Source: CBDCXE01 sp965223725 [NCBI: Nitrospinota bacterium] (GTDB taxonomy: Bacteria > Nitrospinota_A > UBA7883). From it: 64,000 bases of DNA. Under the pieces are notes generated by a model. The model was not told the origin of the DNA. It saw nothing but the letters and a program-made list of their open reading frames with translations, and searched no databases. Below, piece by piece: positions 55,241-62,976 of this stretch. The stretch lies in assembly GCA_965223725.1 (NCBI GenBank), contig CBDCXE010000003.1:248001-312000 (forward strand). Direction: 5' to 3'. Within the stretch, counting starts at the first letter, position 1; every line of letters begins with the position of its first letter. The position numbers and the translations under genes are program-made.

Positions 55241-56032
55241 ATGACAAGAATTGTGAGCGGTGTTGTGATGGCGGTCGCCGTTCTGGCGTTGCTGTTGTTT
55301 GGCGACTCGTTCATGTTTTTCATATTTGTCGAGCTGTTGATCGCGCTTTGCGCATGGGAGATGTTTTGCATGTTGGAGGTTGGCTCGCAACCAGGCCTGA
55401 AATATGTCGGTGTGGCGTTGGCGGTGGCGCTGGGGTTTGCCATCTATATTGGCGATATGGCCACTATTATGATCGTATTGGCCGTTATGATGGTTTCTGT
55501 TCCAGTCACTTCATTCTTGCGACGTGACCTTGATATCTTTCAAGCATCGACCCAAACAGTATTTCCTGTCGTCTATATAGCGGTCACCCTCATCACGCTG
55601 GCCCTGATCCGGAATATGGACGATGGCGCGAGCTATATAATCATGGTCATTGCGGTGAACGCGCTTTGCGATACCGGCGCATATTACACAGGTCGAACAT
55701 ATGGCAAGACGAAACTGGCGCCCATGATCAGCCCCGGCAAAACGGTGGAAGGGTTCATCGGTGGCGCTGTCGTCGCAACGCTGAGCGCTATAGTTATCGC
55801 CCTTATATTTTTTCCTGCAATCACTTTTGTCAACGCGTTGGCCATCGGATTGATCGCCGGGTTTATCGGGCCTGCGGGCGATCTGTTTGAGTCATCCATC
55901 AAGCGAAAAATGGGTGTTAAAGACTCTGGCAGCACGATCCCCGGCCATGGTGGTGTCCTCGACAGGGTGGATAGCCTGATGTTCACATCTGCGGCGCTCT
56001 ATGTTTATATGGAGTTGATTATCACTCCATGA
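55241..56032 (+). CDS. cdsA: Phosphatidate cytidylyltransferase (CDP-diglyceride synthase)
   Basis: Inner-membrane enzyme making CDP-diacylglycerol. 263 residues with about seven membrane segments. The C-terminal signature (SSIKRKMGVKDSGSTIPGH and GGVLDRVDSLMF) is complete, as is DTGAYYTGRTYGKTKLAP. Overlaps dxr by 4 bases. Confidence 0.96.
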   Translation: MTRIVSGVVMAVAVLALLLFGDSFMFFIFVELLIALCAWEMFCMLEVGSQPGLKYVGVALAVALGFAIYIGDMATIMIVLAVMMVSVPVTSFLRRDLDIFQASTQTVFPVVYIAVTLITLALIRNMDDGASYIIMVIAVNALCDTGAYYTGRTYGKTKLAPMISPGKTVEGFIGGAVVATLSAIVIALIFFPAITFVNALAIGLIAGFIGPAGDLFESSIKRKMGVKDSGSTIPGHGGVLDRVDSLMFTSAALYVYMELIITP

Positions 56033-57180
56033 AAAAAATTGTCATCCTTGGCTCCACCGGTTCCATTGGCGTAAACGCGCTGAAAATTATTGCCAGCATG
56101 CCTGACCGGTTCAAAGTTTTGTGCCTTTCCGCCCGAAACAATATGGAAATCCTTGCCCAACAAATCGATCAGTTCAAACCGAAGATTGTATCTGTGGCGG
56201 ACAAGGCCAGAGCGGACAAACTGAAAAAACTGACATCGGCCAATGTTAAAATAGTAACAGGTATAGAAGGCGCCATAGAGTGCGCCTCATGCCCCGACGC
56301 CGACCTGGCTCTGTCGGCCATGGTGGGCGCGGCAGGGCTGGCGCCGACATTGGCGGCTATAAAATCTGGTAAAGATATTGCTCTCGCCAATAAGGAGACG
56401 CTGGTGACGGCTGGAAAGCTTGTGACCAGCGAGGCGAGGGCGGCTAAGACAAAAATCATCCCGGTCGATAGCGAGCACTCCGCAATATTCCAGGCGTTGC
56501 GAGGTGAGAAACGCAAGAGCGTAAAACGTCTGATCGTGACAGCCTCCGCCGGGCCGTTCCTGCGGTTTACCGAAAAGCAGATGAAAACCGTTACTGTCGA
56601 GATGGCGCTGAAGCACCCTAACTGGACTATGGGCCCGAAGATCACCATCGACTCGGCGACCATGATGAACAAAGGCCTGGAGGTGATCGAGGCGAAGTGG
56701 CTGTTCAATATTCCGTCGGAAAAAATTGAAGTGTTGGTGCATCCGCAAAGCATTGTGCATTCCCTGGTGGAGTTTTGCGATACTTCGGTCATCGCCCAGC
56801 TGGGCCTGCCCGATATGAAGGCGCCCATAGCGTTCGCCCTCAACTACCCGGATCGCGGCGAAGTAGCTTTACCTAGCCTGGATCTGGCGAGGCTGGGGAC
56901 ATTGACTTTTGAAGAGCCGGATCACATCCGCTTCCCATCCCTGAAGCTGGCGTATGCCGCGCTGGACACCGGCAAAAGCGCGCCAGCGGTCCTGAATGCA
57001 GCTAATGAAGTGGCCGTGGAGACGTTTCTGGATAATCGGATGCCGTTCCAATCGATACCGAAAACTGTGGAGCGGACATTATCGCAATCTCGATTTGCGC
57101 CGATACAATCGTTGGCCGACGCGCTGGACGCGGACAGGGAGGCGAGGGCGAAGGCTGGTGAAATAATCGAGAGCCTATAG
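56029..57180 (+). CDS. dxr: 1-deoxy-D-xylulose 5-phosphate reductoisomerase
   Basis: NADPH-dependent second MEP-pathway step. 383 residues. GSTGSIG (8-14), ALANKETLVTAG near 121, PVDSEHSAIFQAL near 145, HPNWTMGPKITIDSATMMNKGLE near 205 and NAANEVAVE near 325. All metal and substrate motifs are intact. It ends in CTATAG, whose reverse complement is also the larC stop. Confidence 0.98.
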   Translation: MKKIVILGSTGSIGVNALKIIASMPDRFKVLCLSARNNMEILAQQIDQFKPKIVSVADKARADKLKKLTSANVKIVTGIEGAIECASCPDADLALSAMVGAAGLAPTLAAIKSGKDIALANKETLVTAGKLVTSEARAAKTKIIPVDSEHSAIFQALRGEKRKSVKRLIVTASAGPFLRFTEKQMKTVTVEMALKHPNWTMGPKITIDSATMMNKGLEVIEAKWLFNIPSEKIEVLVHPQSIVHSLVEFCDTSVIAQLGLPDMKAPIAFALNYPDRGEVALPSLDLARLGTLTFEEPDHIRFPSLKLAYAALDTGKSAPAVLNAANEVAVETFLDNRMPFQSIPKTVERTLSQSRFAPIQSLADALDADREARAKAGEIIESL

Positions 57181-58353
57181 TTTGCGTTTATCGGCAGCTG
57201 TGATAGCTGACCGGTAGACCTGTTCAAACGGCTTGTCATGTTTCCGCGCCGCCTTTTGTACTGACTCATATTCCGGCATATTCCTGACGGAGCCATCCGG
57301 CAATTTTGCGACTTTTACATCAATGGTTCCATAGCCGGTTTTGACCTTAACGATTTTTCGATCAAGGCTGACCCTGTCCAGCTCATAACGGCGCACGCCC
57401 AGGGTGGAGGTGTGGACGAACAATATCCGCTCCAACCCATCGGCTTTGCCTGGCTGGCACAAAGTTGTCAGCATGGTCCCGGGCCGTCCCTTTTTCATCT
57501 GAACAGGCGTCAGTGTGACATCCAGGGCGCCTGCATCGAAAAGAAGTTTTGTGACAACATCGTATGCTTGCGGATTCATGTCGTCGATATTTGTTTTAAG
57601 TTCTGTCAAGCGTTGACGCTGGATGTCAGGGCCATCGGTCCCGATGAAAATCCGGAGGATATTCGGGCGGTCATCGAAGTCGTGCCCACCTGCGCCACAA
57701 CCTACATTTTCGGTTATCATCATCGGCTGCGGGCCGAACCTTGACCCTAATGTTTTAAGGATAGCCGCCCCTGTGGGTGTGGTCAGCTCCAGGTTTGGCC
57801 CTTCGGCGTATGATGGGATATTGTTCAACAACAGAGCGGTGGCCGGGGCGGGGACCGGCAATATTCCGTGGCTGGTTTTGACGACGCCTGAACCTGTGTT
57901 GACAGGCGAAGCTGTTATTTTGTCGATACCAAGCTCATGGATAGCTATGGCGGCGCCAACAATGTCAACTATGGAATCAACCGCGCCGACCTCATGGAAA
58001 TGTACATCCTCGACATTTACAGCATGGACCTTCGCTTCCACCGTGGCTACAGTTTTGAAAATATCGAGGGCTCTCTCTTTAACCGGGCCTGAAAGTTTGC
58101 TGGCTGTTATCAGTTTTACTATATCGGAATAGCGCCGCCGCTTTTTATTTGTAGAGTCATCCACCTTCACAGTCAGCTTGGTGGCCGATATGCCGCATCG
58201 CTTAACCTTCCTTGCGCTGATTGAGTATCCTATGACCTTCAGTTTCGCAAGCTCGGCCCGCAGTGTTTTGGTTGACAACCCGGCGTCGATAAAGGCGCCC
58301 AGGGCCATGTCGCCGCTGATCCCGCAGAAACAATCGAAATGCGCGATTTTCAT
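57175..58353 (-). CDS. larC: Nickel-pincer cofactor insertion enzyme LarC
   Basis: CTP-dependent nickel insertase for the nickel-pincer nucleotide cofactor of lactate-racemase-type enzymes. 392 residues from ATG 58353 (KIAHFDCFCGISGDMALGAF). It includes ENVHFHEVGAVDSIVDIVGA-like motif (VHFHEVGAVDSI) and the C-terminal ferredoxin-like half (ETNIDDMNP-like TNIDDMNPQAYDV; RRYELDRVSLDR). It is one uninterrupted frame, whereas in Lactobacillus LarC is made by a programmed frameshift. ATG overlaps the larB stop (TAATG). An upstream ATG at 58449 is in another gene and ignored. Confidence 0.93.
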   Translation of the reverse strand: MKIAHFDCFCGISGDMALGAFIDAGLSTKTLRAELAKLKVIGYSISARKVKRCGISATKLTVKVDDSTNKKRRRYSDIVKLITASKLSGPVKERALDIFKTVATVEAKVHAVNVEDVHFHEVGAVDSIVDIVGAAIAIHELGIDKITASPVNTGSGVVKTSHGILPVPAPATALLLNNIPSYAEGPNLELTTPTGAAILKTLGSRFGPQPMMITENVGCGAGGHDFDDRPNILRIFIGTDGPDIQRQRLTELKTNIDDMNPQAYDVVTKLLFDAGALDVTLTPVQMKKGRPGTMLTTLCQPGKADGLERILFVHTSTLGVRRYELDRVSLDRKIVKVKTGYGTIDVKVAKLPDGSVRNMPEYESVQKAARKHDKPFEQVYRSAITAADKRKL

Positions 58354-59111
58354 TATTCGTTTTGATCTGGCAGGGAGTTTATTTTGTGGGCCATCACCCC
58401 GGCGCCGAAACCGTTGTCTATATTCACCACCGCCACCCCGGCGGCGCATGAGTTCAGCATAGCCAACAATGCCGATACTCCGCCAAACGCCGCGCCGTAG
58501 CCCACCGATGTGGGAACAGCGATCACCGGACGCTCCACCAGCCCACCCACCACCGAGGCCAAGGCGCCATCCATCCCTGCCACTACAATGATGACCCTTG
58601 CTTTTTTGATTGTTTCCATATGGTCGAACAGGCGGTGTATCCCGGCCACCCCCACATCATATATCGTCTCGACGGCAGAGCCCATGACGCTGGAGGTGAC
58701 CATGGCTTCTTCGGCCACTGGTATATCAGATGTGCCGGCAGAGATCACCAGCACCGATCCGGTTTTATCCTTCTCCTCGGTCTCCACCACTATTGCGCGA
58801 GACCGGGCATGAAACACAGCGCCAGGCGCAAATTTCTTAACTTCCTTGAAAAGCTTTGAAGATGCGCGGGTGGCAAGCAACGGCGCTTCGCTCTCCACTA
58901 TCTTTTTGGCGATTGCTATAACTTCTTTATCGGTTTTGCCTTCGCAATAGATCACCTCCGGGAAACCTTGCCGAATGCCGCGATGATGGTCTATCCGGGC
59001 GAACCCCAAGCTCTCTGTTGGGAAATGCCGCAGCTTGTCTAGCGCCTCGACCGGATTTAGCTCACCTTTGCTAACCAGCTCCAGAATCTTTTTCAGCTTG
59101 TGATTAGCCAG
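58353..59111 (-). CDS. larB: Nickel-pincer cofactor biosynthesis carboxylase/hydrolase LarB
   Basis: Converts nicotinate adenine dinucleotide to the dicarboxylated mononucleotide. Full-length frame of 252 residues, PurE-like core: SAGTSDIPVAEEA, VGVAGIHRLF, VVAGMDGALASVVGGL and TSVGYGAAFGG. Only TTG (59009) is a standard start, but conserved N-terminal residues (KKILELVSKGELNPVEALDKL) lie upstream of it in frame. No ATG, GTG or TTG precedes them before the stop at 59115-59117. The likeliest start is CTG at 59111, with GAGGAG 10 bases upstream; ATT is a further possibility. It follows gpsA, overlapping its end. Confidence 0.85.
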   Translation of the reverse strand: MANHKLKKILELVSKGELNPVEALDKLRHFPTESLGFARIDHHRGIRQGFPEVIYCEGKTDKEVIAIAKKIVESEAPLLATRASSKLFKEVKKFAPGAVFHARSRAIVVETEEKDKTGSVLVISAGTSDIPVAEEAMVTSSVMGSAVETIYDVGVAGIHRLFDHMETIKKARVIIVVAGMDGALASVVGGLVERPVIAVPTSVGYGAAFGGVSALLAMLNSCAAGVAVVNIDNGFGAGVMAHKINSLPDQNE

Positions 59112-60126
59112 TAGTTATAAACTCCTCTTTAAGCTCACGGCTCATCAGGTCAGACACCGCGCTTTTCGGGTCCTTCTTTTTGTATAGCGTTTTATAAACC
59201 TCTTCGCTGATCGGCATATCCACATCATGTTGAGCAGCCATATTGTGCAACGATAGCGATGTGGTCACTCCCTCAGCTATAGAATTTGTGGTTCCAATAA
59301 TAGTATCCAGGCTCTCTCCTTTACCCAAACGCAGTCCAACAGTCCGGTTACGTGACAAATCACCAGCGCAGGTCAATAACAGGTCACCTATGCCGGACAG
59401 CCCATTAAAGGTTTGAGCGTCGCCACCCATGGCCACACCCAGCCGTGTCATCTCCGCCAATCCTCTGGTGATAATCGCGGCTCTGGTATTATGTCCGAAA
59501 CCTAGCCCGTCACTGATGCCAGCGGCTATGGCAATTACATTCTTGACTGCCCCGCCAAGCTCGGTCCCGACTACGTCGCTGTTTGCGTACAGCCGCAGGT
59601 AAGGAGTAGAGAGTACATTTTGCGCCAGCACGATGGATGTATGATTTTTCGAAGCCACTGTGGCGGCGGTGGGGACCTGCTGCGCCAGCTCCCTGGCGAA
59701 CGTTGGGCCAGACAAAAAGGCGCATTTCGCCACGATGCTGTCTGGCATGGTATCCGATATCATATCCATCGGCATTGCCAAGGTATCGTTTTCTATCCCT
59801 TTGGTCGCAGAGACCAAAACGGCGGCAGGAGGAATCACTTCAGCCAGATCTGTAAGGGCGGAGCGCATAAACTGTGAAGGCGTTACAAACAGCAGCAGTT
59901 CCATACCATCAACAGCCTCTCCCATATCTGTTGTGGCCTCGATATTTTCCGGTAATGCTATATCTGGCATGTAAGTACTGTTTTCCCGCTGGTTGTTAAT
60001 AGAGTCGACAACATCTTCTTCGATGGACCATAACTTGACGTTGGTTCCATTAGACGCCACGGACCAGGCGAGCGCAGTACCCCACGCCCCTGCGCCGATT
60101 ATCCCTATCTTATTTATACCGCTCAT
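59104..60126 (-). CDS. gpsA: Glycerol-3-phosphate dehydrogenase [NAD(P)+]
   Basis: Makes glycerol 3-phosphate for phospholipid synthesis. 340 residues. Rossmann start IGIIGAGAWGTALAW (8-18), SATKGIENDTLAMP near 108, the AKCAFLSGPTFARELAQ region and NVIAIAAGISDGLGFGHNTRAAIITRGLAEM with the catalytic Lys. Strong AAGGAGG before the ATG. First gene of the leftward gpsA-larB-larC group, whose 3' end overlaps larB. Confidence 0.97.
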   Translation of the reverse strand: MSGINKIGIIGAGAWGTALAWSVASNGTNVKLWSIEEDVVDSINNQRENSTYMPDIALPENIEATTDMGEAVDGMELLLFVTPSQFMRSALTDLAEVIPPAAVLVSATKGIENDTLAMPMDMISDTMPDSIVAKCAFLSGPTFARELAQQVPTAATVASKNHTSIVLAQNVLSTPYLRLYANSDVVGTELGGAVKNVIAIAAGISDGLGFGHNTRAAIITRGLAEMTRLGVAMGGDAQTFNGLSGIGDLLLTCAGDLSRNRTVGLRLGKGESLDTIIGTTNSIAEGVTTSLSLHNMAAQHDVDMPISEEVYKTLYKKKDPKSAVSDLMSRELKEEFITTG

Positions 60127-60256
60127 TGAAAACCTCCTTTTGTATTTACCTGATTATTATATATCAGGCCGGATCGCATATCATTATTGCTCTACACTCT
60201 TACCGTTACTATAAAATAGCATGTTTAATGAGCGCTATATTTTACTTCAACAGGTT

Positions 60257-60285
60257 TTGACAACGTTAATTATCTCTGCCATAAT
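60257..60285 (+). promoter_or_regulatory. sigma-70 type promoter of the zinc-ribbon gene
   Basis: TTGACA (60257-60262), 17-base spacer, CATAAT (60280-60285), about 50 bases before the ATG. A second TTGACA (60291) lies downstream without a matching -10. Confidence 0.65.
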
Positions 60286-60336
60286 CATCTATTGACAATT
60301 TTATTGAGCCAAAACAGCTCATTGTGAAAGGTATCC

Positions 60337-61092
60337 ATGGGCTCTAATACAGAACAAATCCAGAATAAAATGAACCCTGACCTGGAAAAGCTTATCCTGC
60401 TCCAGGGTTTGGACAAAGAGATCGCTCGCAAGGCCGACCTGCTGGAGAATACTTTGCCAACGGAGATTGATAAACTGCGCTCTGGCCTGGAAACCGCCCG
60501 GGAAAACCTGAAGCGGTTCGATGAAGAGCTGGAAATGTTGAACAAAAACCGCAGAGAGCTGGAAGCTGAAGTCGAAATCAATAAAGAGAATATCGCCAAA
60601 GCCAAACAAAAACTGCCCGATGTGAAAACCAATGTCGAGTACCGCGCCATATTAAAAGAGCTGGATACGTTCGAGAAGAAGATTGTGGCCATCGATGACA
60701 ATCAGATTGAGCTTATGGAGGCCATGGATGGCAAGGATGATGAGAAGAAAGCGTTGGATGCGGCCTTGAAGAAAGAAGAAGCGGCTTTCAATAATCTGAA
60801 GGGCGAGAAAGAAGAAGCCATGGCCAGTCTGGAAAAAACTGTGGCTGAATTAAAAACGAAGCGCGCCACCATTGTAGATCAGATCAGCGGCGCTGTTTTG
60901 AGCAATTATGAGAAAGTTAGTCAGATGCGCGGCACAGGGGTCACCCAAGTGGTTGACCAGTCGTGCCAGTCGTGCTTTCAAATGATCCAGCCACAGCTAT
61001 ACTATCTGGTGCGGACATCGGACAAGATTTATCAATGCCCCCATTGCGACCGATATCTGTATCACGACCCGAAGGAAAACGAAGAGGAATAA
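60337..61092 (+). CDS. Coiled-coil zinc-ribbon protein (C4-type, CdsZ/zf-RING_7-like)
   Basis: 251 residues. A long antiparallel coiled coil (about 5-200; LEKLILLQGLDKEIARKADLL at the start) is followed by a C-terminal zinc ribbon with CQSC near 209 and CPHC near 233. The family is widespread, is essential in some pathogens, and has been linked to nucleic-acid-related functions. No firm role here. Its own promoter (60257-60285) drives it; the next gene is 254 bases away. Confidence 0.85.
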   Translation: MGSNTEQIQNKMNPDLEKLILLQGLDKEIARKADLLENTLPTEIDKLRSGLETARENLKRFDEELEMLNKNRRELEAEVEINKENIAKAKQKLPDVKTNVEYRAILKELDTFEKKIVAIDDNQIELMEAMDGKDDEKKALDAALKKEEAAFNNLKGEKEEAMASLEKTVAELKTKRATIVDQISGAVLSNYEKVSQMRGTGVTQVVDQSCQSCFQMIQPQLYYLVRTSDKIYQCPHCDRYLYHDPKENEEE

Positions 61093-61273
61093 TACCCTGA
61101 AAAACGGCAGATTTACTCTCGCCTGATTAGCTGAGCCACGGTCCAGTTTTTGTTGTAGATGGCAATATCTTTAGCGATTATAGATATGTGAATAAGTAAA
61201 CATAAAGGCATATCCGCATGTCCCGTCAGGGCTGAAAGCGCCATCGTGACGCCTTCAAACGCTCACCTGCTAT

Positions 61274-61301
61274 TTGCAATTAATGTATTCTCTTGTAAAG
61301 T
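61274..61301 (+). promoter_or_regulatory. Weak promoter candidate before the deoxyhypusine-synthase-like gene
   Basis: TTGCAA (61274-61279), 16-base spacer, TAAAGT (61296-61301). Start would fall inside the tandem repeat at 61305-61325. The rest of 61093-61346 contains nothing recognisable. Confidence 0.35.
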
Positions 61302-61304
61302 CAA

Positions 61305-61325
61305 ATGTAGCGCATATGTAGCGCA
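61305..61325. repeat. Tandem direct repeat at the deoxyhypusine-synthase-like promoter
   Basis: Two perfect copies of ATGTAGCGCA (61305-61314 and 61316-61325), period 11 bases (about one helical turn), 21 bases before the ATG and overlapping the predicted transcription start. Operator-like. Confidence 0.55.
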
Positions 61326-61346
61326 GGAACAAGTATTGGATAAAGA

Positions 61347-62426
61347 ATGGAAAATTATAAAGGGCCACGGATATCAGCGTCCAGGATATCAAAAGGTATT
61401 GGTGTTGACGAGCTGATCGATAACTACTTCAACGCGTATAACGCAGCACGGTTGGCGGAAGTATGCAGAGTGTTGGCGATAAAGGTTCTGGGCCAGGATA
61501 CTCTGGTCGGCATGTCGCTCAGCGGCGCGCTGACCCCGGCCGGGCTTGGGTCGTCCGCCATCGTCACATGGATAGAAAACGGGTGGGTGGACTATATAGT
61601 CTCCACCGGCGCCAACCTTTATCACGACCTGCATTTCGGGCTGAACCTGCCGCTGCACCGCTCCACACCTTTTGTGGATGATGCAAAATTAAGGGAAAAA
61701 GAGCTGATCCGCGTCTATGACATCATCTTTGATTATGACGTATTGATACAGTCGGACAAATATCTGCAACGTATTTTCAAGGAGCCGGAGTTCAACGCCC
61801 CCATGGGCACAGCCGAGCTGCATCACAGGCTGGGCAGGTATGTGGACGCCACGGAGAAAGAATTAAAATGTGAAGGCGCCACCCTGCTGGCCGCGGCATA
61901 CCGCAACGCGGTACCGGTTTTTTGTCCATCACCGGGCGATTCCGCCATAGGGCTAAACATATCGGAACTCTCATTCGGTGGCTCCTATCCGATGGTAGAT
62001 ACAACGAAGGATGTAAATGATTCTGCAGCCATCGCCTATGAAGCGAAGAGTAACAGCAAAAGCGCCGTGCTGATATTTGGCGGCGGCAGCCCGAAGAATT
62101 TTCTGCTGCAGACCATACCATTCCTCGACGAGATAATGGAGATACCGGTCAAAGGGCACAACTATTTTATCCAGATAACAGACGCCCGGCCAGACACCGG
62201 CGGGCTGTCCGGCGCCACGCCCCAGGAGGCGGTCAGCTGGGGCAAGGTCGACCCGGGCCAGCTACCAGATTCTGTGGTATGTTATACAGATAGTTCTATC
62301 GCAATTCCGCTGATCACCGCATATTTGCTGAACAGAACAAAGCCGCGTGCGCCCAAAAGATTGTATGACAAAAAAGACGAACTGTATGAAAGGCTGGAGA
62401 AGAAATATCGTGAACGTAAAAAATAA
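61347..62426 (+). CDS. Deoxyhypusine synthase family protein
   Basis: NAD-dependent aminobutyl transferase family, 359 residues, cytoplasmic. Motifs: MSLSGALTPAGLGSSAI, VDYIVSTGANLYHDLHFG near 81, CPSPGDSAIGL near 193, GGGSPKNFLLQ with the catalytic-type Lys250, and ATPQEAVSWGK. eIF5A does not exist in bacteria, so the reaction may be spermidine-dependent homospermidine synthesis or modification of an unknown target. The ending overlaps the next gene by 17 bases, suggesting an operon. Ribosome site is weak. Confidence 0.9.
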   Translation: MENYKGPRISASRISKGIGVDELIDNYFNAYNAARLAEVCRVLAIKVLGQDTLVGMSLSGALTPAGLGSSAIVTWIENGWVDYIVSTGANLYHDLHFGLNLPLHRSTPFVDDAKLREKELIRVYDIIFDYDVLIQSDKYLQRIFKEPEFNAPMGTAELHHRLGRYVDATEKELKCEGATLLAAAYRNAVPVFCPSPGDSAIGLNISELSFGGSYPMVDTTKDVNDSAAIAYEAKSNSKSAVLIFGGGSPKNFLLQTIPFLDEIMEIPVKGHNYFIQITDARPDTGGLSGATPQEAVSWGKVDPGQLPDSVVCYTDSSIAIPLITAYLLNRTKPRAPKRLYDKKDELYERLEKKYRERKK

Positions 62427-62976
62427 ATACTTTATATACCTTGCCGCTTTGGCGGTCGGCGCAACGCTGCTGGCGGGGTGTCAGGACCATCACTGGAAAG
62501 CGTATGACGAAATGGAGGAGCATCCGGAAATAGCCACCGAACAAAAGGGCAAGGCCCCTGTTGCGCCACCGATCGAAAGTCAGTACGGCACGGCGGATAT
62601 GCTGTCGGAGTATCGGGCGGATAACAAAAGCTCTGTATTGGTATCAGGTACGGTGGAGCTTGACCCATCGGCCGAAGGCGCCGACTATAACGGCTGGGTG
62701 TTATATGTTATAGCGCGGCCAGCCGAAGGCCAGGGCCTGCTGGCGGCTATCAAAGCGGAGAATGTGAAGTTTCCCTATGAATTCCATATCATGCCGAAAG
62801 ATATTATGTTTGGTGAGCCGAACCAGGACATGACCTATTTTGTGGACGCCCGGTTTGATTCCGATGGCGACCTTGATACGAAAGACGCCATCGACCTGTT
62901 TGGCCGCAATGATGGTGAGCCGCTGCCTATGGGTGCGGATAATGCATTGGTAACCATCAAAAAGAAAGAAAGTTAG
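62410..62976 (+). CDS. Lipoprotein with CcmI-C-terminal-like domain
   Basis: 188 residues from GTG 62410 with GGAGAAG upstream. The signal peptide ends in LAGC (lipid Cys24). Mature part has a His-rich start (QDHHWKAY), a linker with Pro, then a beta-rich domain: VSGTVELDPS...GWVLYVIARP...FPYEFHIMPKDIMFG...YFVDARFDSDGD. This pattern resembles the C-terminal domain of the cytochrome c maturation protein CcmI. Haem chaperone or assembly role is inference. An alternative start at 62347 lies deep in the preceding gene. Confidence 0.65.
   Translation: MNVKNKYFIYLAALAVGATLLAGCQDHHWKAYDEMEEHPEIATEQKGKAPVAPPIESQYGTADMLSEYRADNKSSVLVSGTVELDPSAEGADYNGWVLYVIARPAEGQGLLAAIKAENVKFPYEFHIMPKDIMFGEPNQDMTYFVDARFDSDGDLDTKDAIDLFGRNDGEPLPMGADNALVTIKKKES

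Noticed and set aside
58354-58449. Longer N-terminus for LarC
   Set aside because: The extra residues are Arg/Gly-rich, overlap larB, and the conserved KIAHFDCFCGISGDM follows directly after the ATG at 58353.
61093-61346. Possible RNA gene (RNase P or similar) after the zinc-ribbon gene
   Set aside because: No conserved rnpB core, tRNA arms or stable long hairpin was seen; only a weak promoter and a tandem repeat.
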